64,000 nucleotides of DNA. Source: Hermatobates lingyangjiaoensis (lineage: Eukaryota; Arthropoda; Insecta; Hemiptera; Hermatobatidae). Numbering within the stretch: the first letter of the stretch is position 1; the number at the start of each line of letters is the position of its first letter. A program made the position numbers and the translations under genes. The stretch lies in NCBI GenBank assembly GCA_026182355.1, contig JAPFBL010001617.1, positions 6,025,001-6,089,000 on the forward strand, written 5' to 3'. Shown here piece after piece: positions 46,900-58,079 of this stretch. Under the pieces are notes generated by a model. It saw only the letters and a list, made by a program, of their open reading frames with translations, was not told where the DNA came from and made no database searches.

Positions 46900-47160
46900 A
46901 GCATACTATTTAAATTAGAGAAAGACGGGTAACAGAGAATGGGAAATGCTATAACAGTTCTTATACCTTTCTCAAGGGGAAAATGGTAGGTATCAAAAAC
47001 CCCTTTATTAAAAATACTAAAATGTAACACCCACGGGCAGGCAGACCGTTGGAGTCTCTTTAGATGAAAGATTAAAGTGGAAAACCATGTAACACATACA
47101 CTGTCTGAGACTACATAAGCTATGTCCTCTCAAAAGTTCTTCAAAATAACTCTCCCTTAG
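46900..47160 (+). pseudogene. Possible LINE RT thumb remnant
   Basis: VGVSLDERLKWKT (about 47050-47085) resembles the Y-L-G-V-x-L-D-x-x-L-x-W-x-x-H segment at the end of I/R1/Jockey-type reverse transcriptases, with HTLSET-like residues after it. Upstream words are too decayed to extend the match. Short, so tentative. Confidence 0.4.
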
Positions 47161-49455
47161 AGAGTTTGATCAGGAAAGAGGCAAATTGCAGTCTCTTGAG
47201 ACTGGTGTGAAATGAAAATGTCTCCATGAGAGAAAGATTTGTTTAGCAATTTAATGTAACGAAATATTAATAACTTGACTAATGTTAGATGTAATATATT
47301 GTATTTAATGTGGAATGTACAGTGTATCATTTCTATACAATACAGTACAACAATACAATTCATTTACCAGTTTTCAGGGAGGCATAAAGTGATGAGAAAT
47401 GGTCTTTTGGATTAGAAGCTTCGTGAAATCTAGAAGGGGGTTCCCGTCTGGGATAGTGACTGGTTAGACGTTATTAATAAACTCGTAAAAATAAGTGAAC
47501 TCACATATGGGTATTTGGAAATAGGGAGTAGGAATGAAGAAGGATATATCCACAATAATATGTATGAAATTATTGAATTCATATTCTATGAATTCGATCA
47601 CCTTTAACAGGGAGTTTGGTATTATGTCTACACGATAGCCACGTTAACATAAAAACACTCAAATGGTTGGCAAGTTTAACATTATATTTACTTACGAGTC
47701 TAGTACAGTTGAGTGCAGGCCACTTCAGATTTTTTTTATTAATAAGAATTAGTGGTTACTTTATTGGCAAAGGCTTTTTTTTTTACATTAGAAATGACCT
47801 TACAGCTAAAGTTGTGAGATATTTCTTTTGAATGATATATCATCGCGTTAACAAATATGTTTTGTGAAAAGTGAATAACACATGATTTATCAAACTAAAT
47901 ACACTAAGTTTGTGCCTTTAATAGTTTTTGTCTTTGATAGAACTTATATCACATTCAGTATGAGAAGGGGACATATCATAGCGGTAGGTCTCTTTACGAT
48001 ACCTTGATCCGTGCGCTAATTTTGCAATACCCGTCAGTTTGAACCATCAGTTCAAAAAAACTTAACCAGGACAAACTTCCTGGATAAAAACTAACTACTA
48101 ACGAAGATGTGGGAAGTTACCTACTTAGAGAATAACTAGTGTAACCACGTGGATTTTGGGACTATGAATTTGTCACTTACAGTTAAAGATGGTGAGATAT
48201 TACTTTCTGAAATAACGCTTCTACTTCATCAGTCACAACCATATATAACTCTTGAAACCATATTCTGGACTACGTGTCCCCTTCTGTATAATCGGAATGT
48301 TCATGAAATCACATGTGCAGTCCTTTAAATGCGTCCTGACTTAGTTTGAGGAATGCAGTTGGCTTAGTAGAAACAAAATCCTGATTGCATCACGTGTTTA
48401 TTTATTGTAATTTTTCTGCATATATACCATATATAATACGAAAAAGTTTGATGGTTTGAAATATTGGGAGAGATAATGTTTTCTCTTAAAAAATTTATTA
48501 ATTAATATAACTGTAATAAAAGTTTAAGTTTAATTAGAATATCTTGTGATATTCAAAAAATTGGCACAAGTCAAAGTAGGACTGAATTAATTTGAGGTAG
48601 AGATAGAGGACGTGAAAGGGTATTTGAAGTTGGAATGAGTAGGTGTGGGCAAAGGGTGTGCATAACAGGCTCCAAGCAGTCAAGCCAGCCTCCTGGAACA
48701 CGTTCTACTCCGAGCCTCGCCCCCAACGTTCACGCTCCATAACTCCGTCAAAAACAACCTTCTCTCTTAGTTTACACTTTAAATATATCAAACTGTATCT
48801 TTAATTTGTTTTGAGCATTAATTATCTGTCTATCGATTACTATAGAATCATCTTGCAATATAAAATATTCAAAATGTACAATAATACAGCTAATTCAATA
48901 CCTTAATTTGGAAAAAAATAAACTTTTTTCCACTGATCGTAACTTATTTTACAGTGTTGCATATGTTAGAACTTTTATGAATTTAAATGTTTTGGTGGTT
49001 TAAGAAATCTATTTGATTTCTTTATTTTGATTGTCATTAGTGTGTTCGGCAAACTTCAGTTAAGATAAAGTTCAGTTGAATTGAAACTGATGAATTGGTG
49101 AAATACGAAATAATCTATCGATATATTATGAGTACCTTTATTCTTATTATTAGTAAACAATCTTTCATGAATTCTTAAATATTTTGTTATACATAATGAT
49201 AACATTTTCATTATTTTTTAAATAATGTATATTAATTAAAATTTGATTTATTTACATCCATTATATGTTTGATATATATTTCCCTCTGACGTATTAAGTT
49301 TAAGAATATTATAATCCAATTAAGATAAATCAAATTATAATAACTAGTATTTATACAAATATGAATAAATATATAAACTAAATTCACAGAGGGAGCAGAC
49401 ATAAAAGGGACCACAAAACTCATTACTCTCTTTCGATTGCCTGGTCATCATGTAG
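47161..49455. other. AT-rich stretch, nothing firm
   Basis: The minus-strand copy of the short dispersed repeat lies at 47697-47735. A less AT-rich patch at 48590-48760 has no recognisable feature. Confidence 0.5.
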
Positions 49456-50331
49456 GAAGATGTGAGTCACTGTGCTGACAAGTTACGACTGAAGAAAATC
49501 TTATTGAAGAGGGACTCAATGTAGTCAACTGTAGAAGGAGGGGAGACAAGGACAAATAAAATAATAATGGCAAAAATGAAGAAATAATAAATAAATAATA
49601 ACATTAAATAAATAAAAAACAAATATATTTTAGACCTATCTTTTCACATATCTCTTCTCCCAACCCTTCCTGTACTGGTAGTGGTATGGTTCAATGAAGA
49701 AATCGTGGCTGTCTTACTTACCCTATTATAAATCCTGCTCCTTCCTTTACCTTTTCCCTTAGCAATCACATCTACCCTATTCCAAACCTCCTGTTGTCCA
49801 ACTGCGTTTATCGATTGGATATTGGACTACACCTAGTGTGTTCATTTTTATGTTGGTTTAGCTTCCAGTAAGTTAACCTTGTGTGTGAATAATCACAGGT
49901 CTTCCATTGGTAAGTTCAGTGTCCTTCTCGTTGCCATTCATGCCAGTTCTCACTGACTCAGTTTCAATGACTATTTCCGTGTACAGGTTCTTATGCAGAT
50001 TCCTGATTCCTACACCAGTGTCACATTAAGAGCTTCAGAAGAAGCACTAATTAGTCTCCTGAGTTTAACCTCAATCGTTAATTGTTCTTTTTTATGTTGT
50101 ATTTTTTTGGTTTTTTAAAAAAAAATCTTTACTTATTTATTTTTGATTTATAGTTTGTTTTCTAATGTTTAATACGTTTTTTGTTTATTTAAATGTTTTT
50201 ATGTATTTATTTATTATTTATTTTATTTATTCTTGTCTCCCCTTTCTCTGCCGTTGGCTACACTGACTGAGTACCTCTTCAATTAGAGTTCACTTCAGAT
50301 GTCATTTGTCTGCTCAGCGACTCACATCTTC
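49456..50331. repeat. Inverted repeat pair enclosing a PLE endonuclease relic
   Basis: Left arm 49456-49630 (GAAGATGTGAGTC..., GGGGAGACAAGGACAAATAA) mirrors right arm about 50150-50331 (TTATTCTTGTCTCCCC ... GACTCACATCTTC). The enclosed plus-strand sequence contains the endonuclease relic. Same layout as 459-1214. Confidence 0.65.
49690..50075 (+). pseudogene. PLE-F: decayed GIY-YIG endonuclease (same family as 58.1 kb)
   Basis: NCVYRLDIG (about 49802), then NNHRSSIGKFSVLLVAIHAS and LSFNDYFRVQVL in another frame, and LRASEEALISLL near 50030-50065. These match the intact-looking frame at 58104-58406 word for word (NCVYRLNC, NNHRASVG, PVAIHANSH, LSFNDCFSVQI, LRASEEAHIWLL). The F-Y-I-G strand is lost; frameshifts are visible. 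Confidence 0.75.
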
Positions 50332-51005
50332 GCTACTGAATGTAACTTGGTAAAGGATAATTGTTCTTCTAAGGGAGGTGGATGTTAAGTTTGTGTCGCT
50401 GACAGACCCCATGGGGTGTTAAGGTCTTGACCTTTCACCTGTATATACCGCCCGAACAGTACCCTTACCTTTCAGCCTTGATTCCACACTTCCTCACTCG
50501 TTTGCAAACCGCCTGCAGAGATCAGTTTACCTTCGTCACCCATCAGTCTATCATCGAAGTTGCCCAACACTTGTCCTCCAAAAACAGTCCATTTCAACCT
50601 TCAAGTAATTTGGTCATCTACGTACCCAGTCTTGACAAGCGAACATGTTCTATGACATGTGTGACATCCAGTAGATGACATTCGTTAGTAGTGTCAAAAA
50701 AGATGATTCTATGGGAAATAATTTATAAGTAAGTTCATTCAGAACAGAATTTACCAATACATATTAGAAAAGAAAAATCAATAAAATTCGAACATGCGTC
50801 TTTCTGACCGAACAAATGGCCAAGAGTCCATGCAAGCTATTTGCTCTATCAACGTCCTTAATGAATAATTTAATATTTTAAACCAAAAATAATTTAAATG
50901 AAATGAATTATAAGATTCAAGAGGCATATAATTTAAAAACTGAAGTTTGAATGTATTGGTTTACATTTCAAATATAACGTTTTTCCACGCTCATCAATCA
51001 AGAAA
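50332..51005. other. Unresolved sequence left of the Helitron array
   Basis: An 83-codon plus-strand frame at 50427-50678 has no recognised motif. The last base, A51005, is the 5' flanking base of the Helitron array. Confidence 0.4.
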
Positions 51006-51120
51006 TCTTTATAAATAAAATAATGATTTTGTCTGTACATTGCTTAGAACTGACTCATTTCATGTTTTCTTTACGTTTCATACATTGGAGAAACCGAATC
51101 CACCCTTAGAAAAATTTCTG

Positions 51121-51184
51121 TCGGTTTGTCGGTTTGTCGGTTTGTCGGTTTGTCGGTTTGTCGGTTTGTCGGTTTGTCGGTTTG
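51121..51184 (+). repeat. VNTR (TCGGTTTG)8 in copy A
   Basis: Eight uninterrupted 8-bp units. Read in frame they encode alternating SVCRFVGL. Confidence 0.95.
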
Positions 51185-51599
51185 TCCGCAAAACTTTGTC
51201 ACAGGTAAACTCAGCTACCATAAGACATATAAAGCTGAAACTTATACAGTAGATCTGTGTAGGTCTAACTTAAAATATAGGCTATGAGTTGATTGGAAAT
51301 TCAACGTAGAAGTGAAGTTATGGACGTTTAACGGAAAAATGTTTGTCACAAGTAAACTCAGCCACCATAAGACATAGCGAGCTGAAACATTGACACTGGA
51401 TTTGTGTGCGCCTAACTTAAAATATGGGCTCTAAATAAATTATTAATTCAGCACAGAAGCGAAGTTATGGGGCTTTTAGCTGTATTTTCCTAACTTCACA
51501 GACAAGTTTGTTTTGAAAATACACAGGTGTGGCAAGTAGGTATTGTTAGTTGATTTTAATTTCAATTGAGCATATGAATATATTGCGTAATGGTGTTTC

Positions 51600-52200
51600 A
51601 CAGAGTTAAGGATGTACTATCTATTGAGAATAAATGTTTTGTAAACGAGCAATTCTCAGCCCTTAATATGAACAGGCATAAGAAATCAACAAACAAGTTC
51701 TTACGCTATATGAAGCCGAGGAAAGAACTTACAAGTCAGTAAAGAGATTGGATTAGTAATGAAGATTAGTGAATAGTTCATTATCTAATTGAATTTCTTG
51801 ACTCTGAATTTATTTCTCCTGGACTGCCTGCTCATGAGTAAAAACTTAAAGTAGAGCACCAATCATGCTGCAATTTAGTAGCAGTAACAAATTTCATGTT
51901 ACGAAACATGAGTGCCCCAAAACTGTGCAACGGGACACGACTCTGAGTTCGTGCTCTACACAGATATGCCATAGAGGCGGGCATAATGACTGGGTGTGGT
52001 ATTGGGGAGTCTGTGTGTATACTTCACATACCATTGATTCCGAGCCACTGTCTGTTTACGTTGAAATGATTGCAAATTCCGGTCAGAGTCTATTTCGCAA
52101 TGACGTTAACTAAGTCGCAAAGGGAGACTTCATCTAACGCAGGAATACAAGGTAGCAAAACCAAATTTTTCTCACATGGTCAAATGTAGTTTACATGCTC
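51600..52200 (+). pseudogene. Helitron-1 helicase C-terminus, copy A
   Basis: By frame: EINKQVLTLYEAEERTYKSV, LIEFLDSEFISPGLP, MLRN...LCNGTRL, RALHRY, IPLIPS and FAMTLTKSQ, then a S-H-G-Q-M word. This is the order of the last motifs of the Pif1-like helicase of RepHel proteins. In-frame stops and frameshifts make it non-functional. The Rep (HUH) domain and Walker motifs are absent, so the copy is non-autonomous. Confidence 0.88.
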
Positions 52201-52702
52201 AACGGTCAGAGGTTTCAACTCTTTCTTCTACCATGAACCTGAAGGACAGACAGCTAATGTAGTGTAATAGCTGGAGACATTTGTTTAACACTGCAGTAAT
52301 AATGGTATTTTCTACTATTCTATATTTTCTAATGACATTTTGAAATACCAAAAATGACAGAACTTCTGATTCCTCCGTGGTATAGCCAAAAGGCATAGGC
52401 ACACGGCAATAAACCAAAACAGGAACTTCTGATTCCGTCAAAGACGGGTACGTTTGCTATGTATTATATATAACTGTCAACTTTTTTTTAATTTAATATT
52501 TGCTTAATAAATACACTGGGAATAATGTAAGGTATGGGACCAGAGTAGCCCAGTGGCTTGCGTGATCGCCGATGACAGTAGTGCAAATCTTTATAAATAA
52601 AATAATGATTTTGTCTGTACATTGCTTAGAACTGACTCATTTCAAGTTTCCTTTACGTTTCATACATTGGAGAAACCGAATCCACCCTTAGAAAAATTTC
52701 TG

Positions 52703-52766
52703 TCGGTTTGTCGGTTTGTCGGTTTGTCGGTTTGTCGGTTTGTCGGTTTGTCGGTTTGTCGGTTTG
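52703..52766 (+). repeat. VNTR (TCGGTTTG)8 in copy B
   Basis: Eight perfect units at the same place as in copies A and C. Confidence 0.95.
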
Positions 52767-53189
52767 TCCGCAAAACTTTGTCACAGGTAAACTCAGCTAC
52801 CATAAGACATATAAAGCTGAAACTTTTACAGTAGATTTGTGTAGGTCTAACTTAAAATATAGGCTATGAATTGATTGGAAATTCAACGTAGAAGTGAAGT
52901 TATGGACGTTTAACGCAAAAATGTTTGTCACAAGTAAACTCAGCCACCATAAGACATAGCGAGCTGAAACATTGACACTGGATTTGTGTGTGTCTAACTT
53001 AAAATATGGGCTCTAAATAGATTATTAATTCAGTACAGAAGCGAAGTTATGGGGCTTTTAGCTGTATTTTCCTAACTTCACAGACAAGTTTGTTTTGAAA
53101 ATACACAGGTGTGGCAAGTAGGTATTGTTAGTTGATTTTAATTTCAATTGAGCATATGAATATATTGCGTATTTGACATCATTGAAATG

Positions 53190-53790
53190 GTGTTTCACAG
53201 AGTTAAGGATGTACTATCTATTGAGAATAAATGTTTTGTAAACGAGCAATTCTCAACTCTTAATATGAACAGGGAGGAAAAATCAACAAACAAGTTCTTA
53301 CGCTATATGAAGCCGAGGAAAGAACTTACAAGTCAGTAAAGAGATTGGATTAGTGACGAAGAAGCAGTTCATTATCTAATTGAATTTCTTGACTCTGAAT
53401 TTATTTCTCCTGGACTGCCTGCTCATGAGTAAAAACTTAAAGTAGAGCACCAATCATGCTACAATTTAGTAGCAGTAACAAATTTCATGTTACGAAACAT
53501 GAGTGCCCCAAAACTGTGCAACGGGACACGACTCTGAGTTCGTGCTCTACACAGATATGCCATAGAGGCGGACATAATGACTGGATGTGGTATTGGGGAG
53601 TCTGTGTGTATACTTCACATACCATTGATTCCGAGCCACTGTCTGTTTACGTTGAAATGATTGCAAAGTCGGGTCAGAGTCTATTTCGCAATGACGTTAA
53701 CTAAGTCGCAAAGGGAGACTTCATCTAACGCAGGAATACAAGGTAGCAAAACCAAGTTTTTCTCACATGGTCAAATGTAGTTTACATGCT
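53190..53790 (+). pseudogene. Helitron-1 helicase C-terminus, copy B
   Basis: Same motifs as copy A (KINKQVLTLYEAEERTYKSV, LCNGTRL, FAMTLTKSQ). It keeps ATTTGACATCATTGAAAT upstream, missing from copy A. The alternative frame at 53456-53704 is the same shadow frame seen in all copies. Confidence 0.88.
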
Positions 53791-54763
53791 CAACGGTCAG
53801 AGGTTTCAACTCTTTCTTCTACCATGAACCTGAAGGACAGACAGCTAATGTAGTGTATAAGCTGGAGGCATTTGTTTAACACTGTAGTAATAATGGTATT
53901 TTTTACTATTCTATAATTTCTAATGACATTTTGAAATACCAAAAATGACGGAACTTCTGATTCCTCCGTGGTATAGCCGAAAGGCAATAGGCACACGGCA
54001 ATAAACCAAAACAGGAACTTCTGATTCCGTCAAAGACGGGTACGTTTGCTATGTATTATATATAACTGTCAACTTTTTTTTAATTTAATATTTGCTTAAT
54101 AAATACACTGGTAATAATGTAAGGTATGGGACCAGAGTAGCCCAGTGGCTTGCGTGATCGCCGATGACAGTAGTGCAAATGTATTATAAATAAACACAAC
54201 AAAAATATTTTTTTTTAATTTAATATTTGCGTAATATAAACACTGGTAATAAAGTAAGGTATGGAACCAGAGTAGCCCAGTGGCTTGCGTGCTAGCTTTT
54301 GACTGGGAGCACGTTAATTAGAACTAACTCATTTCAAGTTTTCTTTACGTTTCATACTTCAGAGTAGCCACATGTACCCTTAGAATAATTTCTGTCTGTC
54401 GGTTTGTCCACAAAATATTGCTACCATAAGACATATAAAGCTGAAACATTGATTGTAGATTTGTGTATGTCTAACTTAAAATCTAATCTTTATATACAGA
54501 GGCTTTTTTTTAGCACTGTACTAATAATGGTATTTTCTACTATTCTATAACTTCTAATTGTAGTATTAGTATAATACTATAATTGATATTTTGGAATACC
54601 AAGTATAATAGAATTTTTGATTCCGTCAAAGACGGGTACGTTTGCTAGTCTTTATAAATAAAATAATGATTTTGTCTGTACATTGCTTAGAACTGACTCA
54701 TTTCAAGTTTTCTTTACGTTTCATACATTGGAGAAACCGAATCCACCCTTAGAAAAATTTCTG

Positions 54764-54843
54764 TCGGTTTGTCGGTTTGTCGGTTTGTCGGTTTGTCGGT
54801 TTGTCGGTTTGTCGGTTTGTCGGTTTGTCGGTTTGTCGGTTTG
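54764..54843 (+). repeat. VNTR (TCGGTTTG)10 in copy C
   Basis: Ten perfect 8-bp units, the longest of the copies. Confidence 0.95.
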
Positions 54844-55269
54844 TCCGCAAAACTTTGTCACAGGTAAACTCAGCTACCATAAGACATATAAAGCTGAAAC
54901 TTTTACAGTAGATTTGTGTAGGTCTAACTTAAAATATAGGCTATGAATTGATTGGAAATTAAACGTAGAAGTGAAGTTATGGACGTTTAACGCAAACGTG
55001 TTTGTCACAAGTAAACTCAGCCACCATAAGACATAGCGAGCTGAAACATTGACACTGGATTTGTGTGTGCCTAACTTAAAATATGGGCTCTAAATAGATT
55101 ATTAATTCAGTACAGAAGCGAAGTTATGGGGCTTTTAGCTGTATTTTCCTAACTTCACAGACAAGTTTGTTTTGAAAATACACAGGTGTGGCAAGTAGGT
55201 ATTGTTAGTTGATTTTCATTTCAATTGAGCATATGAATATATTGCGTATTTGACATCATTGAAATGGTG

Positions 55270-55870
55270 TTTCACAGAGTTAAGGATGTACTATCTATTG
55301 AGAATAAATGTTTTGTAAACGAGCAATTCTCAGCCCTTAATATGAACAGGCATAAGGAATCAACAAACAAGTTCTTACGCTATATGAAGCCGAGGAAAGA
55401 ACTTACAAGTCAGTAAAGAGATTGGATTAGTGATGAAGAAGCAGTTCATTATCTAATTGAATTTCTTGACTCTGAATTTATTTCTCCTGGACTGCCTGCT
55501 CATGAGTAAAAACTTAAAGTAGAGCACCAATCATGCTGCAATTTAGTAGCAGTAACAAATTTCATGTTACGAAACATGAGTGCCCCAAAACTGTGCAACG
55601 GGACACGACTCTAAGTTCGTGCTCTACACAGATATGCCATAGAGGCGGACATAATGACTGGATGTGGTATTGGGGAGTCTGTGTGTATATTTCACATACC
55701 ATTGATTCCGAGCCACTGTCTGTTTACGTTGAAATGATTGCAAAGTCCGGTCAGAGTCTATTTCGCAATGACGTTAACGAAATCGCAAAGGGAGACTTCA
55801 TCTAACGCAGGAATACAAGGTAGCAAAACCAAGTTTTTCTCACATGGTCAAATGTAGTTTAAATGCTCAA
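55270..55870 (+). pseudogene. Helitron-1 helicase C-terminus, copy C
   Basis: Same order of motifs as copies A and B. Small differences (for example GTTAACGAAATCGC where A and B have GTTAACTAAGTCGC) show the copies diverged slightly. Non-functional. Confidence 0.88.
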
Positions 55871-56860
55871 CGGTCAGAGGTTTCAACTCTTTCTTCTACC
55901 ATGAACCTGAAGGATAGACAGCTAATGTAGTGTATTAGCTGGAGGCATTTGTTTAACACTGTAGTAATAATGGTATTTTCTACTATTCTATAATTTCTAA
56001 TGACATTTTGAAATACCAAAAATGACGGAACTTCTGATTCCTCAGTGGTATAGCCGAAAGGCATAGGCACACGGCAATAAAACAAAACAGGAACTTCTGA
56101 TTCCGTCAAAGACGGGTACGTTTGCTATGCATTATATATAACTGTCAACTTTTTTTTAATTTAATATTTGCTTAATAAATACACTGGTAATAATGTAAGG
56201 TATGGGACCAGAGTAGCCCAGTGGCTTGCGTGATCGCCGATGACAGTAGTGCAAATGTATTATAAATAAATGTAACAAACAAATATTTTTGTGAATTTAA
56301 AATGTGGATAATATAAAAGATGGTAATAAAGTAAAGGGATCTAGCCAGGGTAGCCAGTAGCTTGCTTGCTCGCCGATGAGAGTAGTGCAAATGTATTATA
56401 AATAAATACAACAAAAATATTTTTTTTTAATTTAATATTTGCGTAATATAAACACTGGTAATAAAGTAAGGTATGGAACCAGAGTAGCCCAGTGGCTTGC
56501 GTGCTAGCTTTTGACTGGGAGCACGTTAATTAGAACTAACTCATTTCAAGTTTTCTTTACGTTTCATAGTTCAGAGTAGCCACATGTACCCTTAGAATAA
56601 TTTCTGTCTGTCGGTTTGTCCACAAAATATTGCTACCATAAGACATATAAAGCTGAAACATTGATTGTAGATTTGTGTATGTCTAACTTAAAATCTAATC
56701 TTCGTATACAGAGGGATTTGTTTAGCACTGTACTAATAATGGTATTTTCTACTATTCTATAACTTCTAATTGTAGTATTAGTATAATACTATAATTTATA
56801 TTTTGGAATACCAAGTATAATAGAATTTTTGATTCCGTCAAAGACGGGTACGTTTGCTAG

Positions 56861-57124
56861 TTAAAAATATTTCTTTACTGAAAAATGTTCTTCTAATCTG
56901 GTGAAAGAAGCGTGTAGTTTCAAATAGTGATAAACTGACCACTTAGCAAGAATGAGTAAAGTTAATTAGGAATGAAATATAGTTAATTTTTAGGAATGAA
57001 ATGGATTCCTAAAAATAAAAAAGAAAAAAGAAGAAAACCATTATTTATTTAGAGTAAAGAAAGCATTAAAAAAGTTGGTATGAATTGGTTCAGGGATGCA
57101 AGACTACAAGAAGATGAGGTAGAA
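56861..57124. other. AT-rich spacer
   Basis: No feature recognised apart from short A-rich words. Confidence 0.5.
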
Positions 57125-57483
57125 TTATAAGAAATTGTTCCAAATAATTAAAAAAAATTTAAGTACTTTTAAAATTGTAATTTTTATTTGATTTCTAATC
57201 TCCATGTTAAGTGTGCTTTATGTATGTATGAATGTGTTGTGTATGCCTGTGTAAGCAAGTGAGTGTGAATATATATGTGTGTAGGTCTGTATATGTGAAT
57301 ATATGTATGTATACATGATGGTATTCATACAGTATATATTAATATGTATCAATCCACAATAAGAAATCCACAATATTCATACATACATAAAGCACACTTA
57401 ACATGGAGATTAGAAATCAAATAAAAATTACAATTTTAAAAGTACTTAAATTTTTTTTAATTATTTGGAACAATTTCTTATAA
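57125..57483. repeat. Inverted repeat with 109-bp arms
   Basis: 57125-57233 (TTATAAGAAATTGTTCC ... TTTATGTATGTATGAAT) is mirrored almost perfectly at 57375-57483. The spacer is (GT)/(TA)-rich. It abuts the next inverted repeat (57488-57806). Confidence 0.8.
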
Positions 57484-57493
57484 AATAAAACAA

Positions 57494-57536
57494 GACTAAA
57501 ATCTTTCAATCGTAACAAGCGGTCTTCGTCAGAGTC
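57494..57536 (-). ncRNA. Hammerhead ribozyme motif, family 2 (degraded copy)
   Basis: Minus strand: GACU, CUGACGA, ACCG...CGAU stem II with one mismatch, GAAA, GAUUUU, AGUC. Stem III palindrome is damaged (AGAUUU for AGAUCU). Confidence 0.55.
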
Positions 57537-57753
57537 AAAAACCCAACTGAACACTAGATGCAGAAAACATCTGGTGAGGAGTTGAGAAGAATGGGAGGGA
57601 AGAGTGGTATTTTAAAAGGGTGAAAGCGCAGGAAAGGACTAATGTCCAGAAAGTTTTCCTGCGCTTTCACCCTTTTAAAATACCACTCTTCCCTCCCACT
57701 CTTCTTAACTCCTCACCAGATGTTTTCTGCATCTAGTGTTCAGTTGGGGTTTT

Positions 57754-57796
57754 GACTCTGACGAAGACCGCTTGTTACGGTTGAAAGATCTTAGTC
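57754..57796 (+). ncRNA. Hammerhead ribozyme motif, family 2 (best copy)
   Basis: GACU 57754-57757; CUGACGA 57758-57764; stem II with ACCG/CGGU and a CUUGUUA loop (57765-57782); GAAA 57783-57786; AGAUCU palindrome 57786-57791 as stem III; U57792 as cleavage base; AGUC 57793-57796 pairing with GACU. All invariant core positions of a type I hammerhead are present. Stem III is self-complementary, so dimeric folding as in other short-stem-III hammerheads is expected. Activity is not shown. Confidence 0.75.
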
Positions 57797-57902
57797 TTGT
57801 TTTCCCATTTCTTATTGTGGTTTGATCATTGATTGTTGTTTCACGTGTTTATTGTGAAATCTTTTTATTAATATGTATATATAAATCTCAGAGTTGAGAT
57901 TT

Positions 57903-57945
57903 GACTCTGACGAAGACCGCTTGTTTCGGTTGAAAGATCATGTCT
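57903..57945 (+). ncRNA. Hammerhead ribozyme motif, family 2 (degraded copy)
   Basis: GACU, CUGACGA, ACCG/CGGU stem II and GAAA are intact, but the 3' side reads GAUCAUGUC, so the stem III palindrome and the cleavage position are disturbed. Confidence 0.55.
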
Positions 57946-58079
57946 TTTTTTCCTCATTCCTTATAATGGTTTCAACATTGATTGTTATTCCACGTGTCTA
58001 TTGTGAAATCGTTATATATATATATATATATATATTAGTTAACCCTTCACCTTTCTTCTCCTCACCAACCAACTCTTTC

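Larger units (their letters stand above)
51006..52587 (+). mobile_element. Helitron-1 copy A
   Basis: Starts TCTTTATAAATAAAATAATG after an A. It contains the 8-bp VNTR, a 5' non-coding part (about 580 bp), a helicase remnant, a hairpin CCGTC/GACGG (52435-52447) and CTAT (52457-52460) where CTAG is expected. A further about 127 bp, including an A-box-like TAGCCCAGTGG, follows before copy B starts without any intervening sequence. It lacks the true CTAG end. Confidence 0.85.
52588..54648 (+). mobile_element. Helitron-1 copy B
   Basis: Begins TCTTTATAAATAAAATAATG. Its first hairpin ends in CTAT (54049-54052) as in copy A. It then runs through the A-box module twice and a shortened second 5'-to-3' module (from about 54316) to a second, intact hairpin and CTAG (54645-54648). 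Copy C starts at the very next base. Confidence 0.88.
54649..56860 (+). mobile_element. Helitron-1 copy C, with final CTAG and flanking T
   Basis: Begins at the base after the CTAG of copy B. Its first hairpin again ends CTAT (56125-56128), followed by three A-box modules (56211, 56349, 56481) and the short second module to CTAG (56857-56860). The next base is T56861, the expected 3' flank. With A51005 on the left, the three-copy array as a whole has an A...T insertion context. Confidence 0.88.
57488..57806. repeat. Inverted pair of PLE 3' ends (family 2)
   Basis: Two PLE 3' UTRs are joined head to head: the left (57488-57643) on the minus strand, the right (57652-57806) on the plus strand. 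Shared words are AAAGCGCAGGAAA / TTTCCTGCGCTTT, CACCAGATGTTTTCTGCATC and GACGAAGACCGCTTGTTACG. The same UTR follows PLE-A (minus) and PLE-E (plus). Confidence 0.85.

Noticed and set aside
51040..54946. Frames with SVCRFVGL repeats in Helitron copies, resembling a repeat protein
   Set aside because: They come from the 8-bp VNTR read in frame and sit in the non-coding 5' region of a Helitron.
51865..55805. 82-90-codon frames (MLQFSSSNKFHVTKHEC...) repeated in copies A-C
   Set aside because: These are shifted frames over the helicase remnant; the helicase motifs (LCNGTRL, FAMTLTKSQ) lie in other frames.
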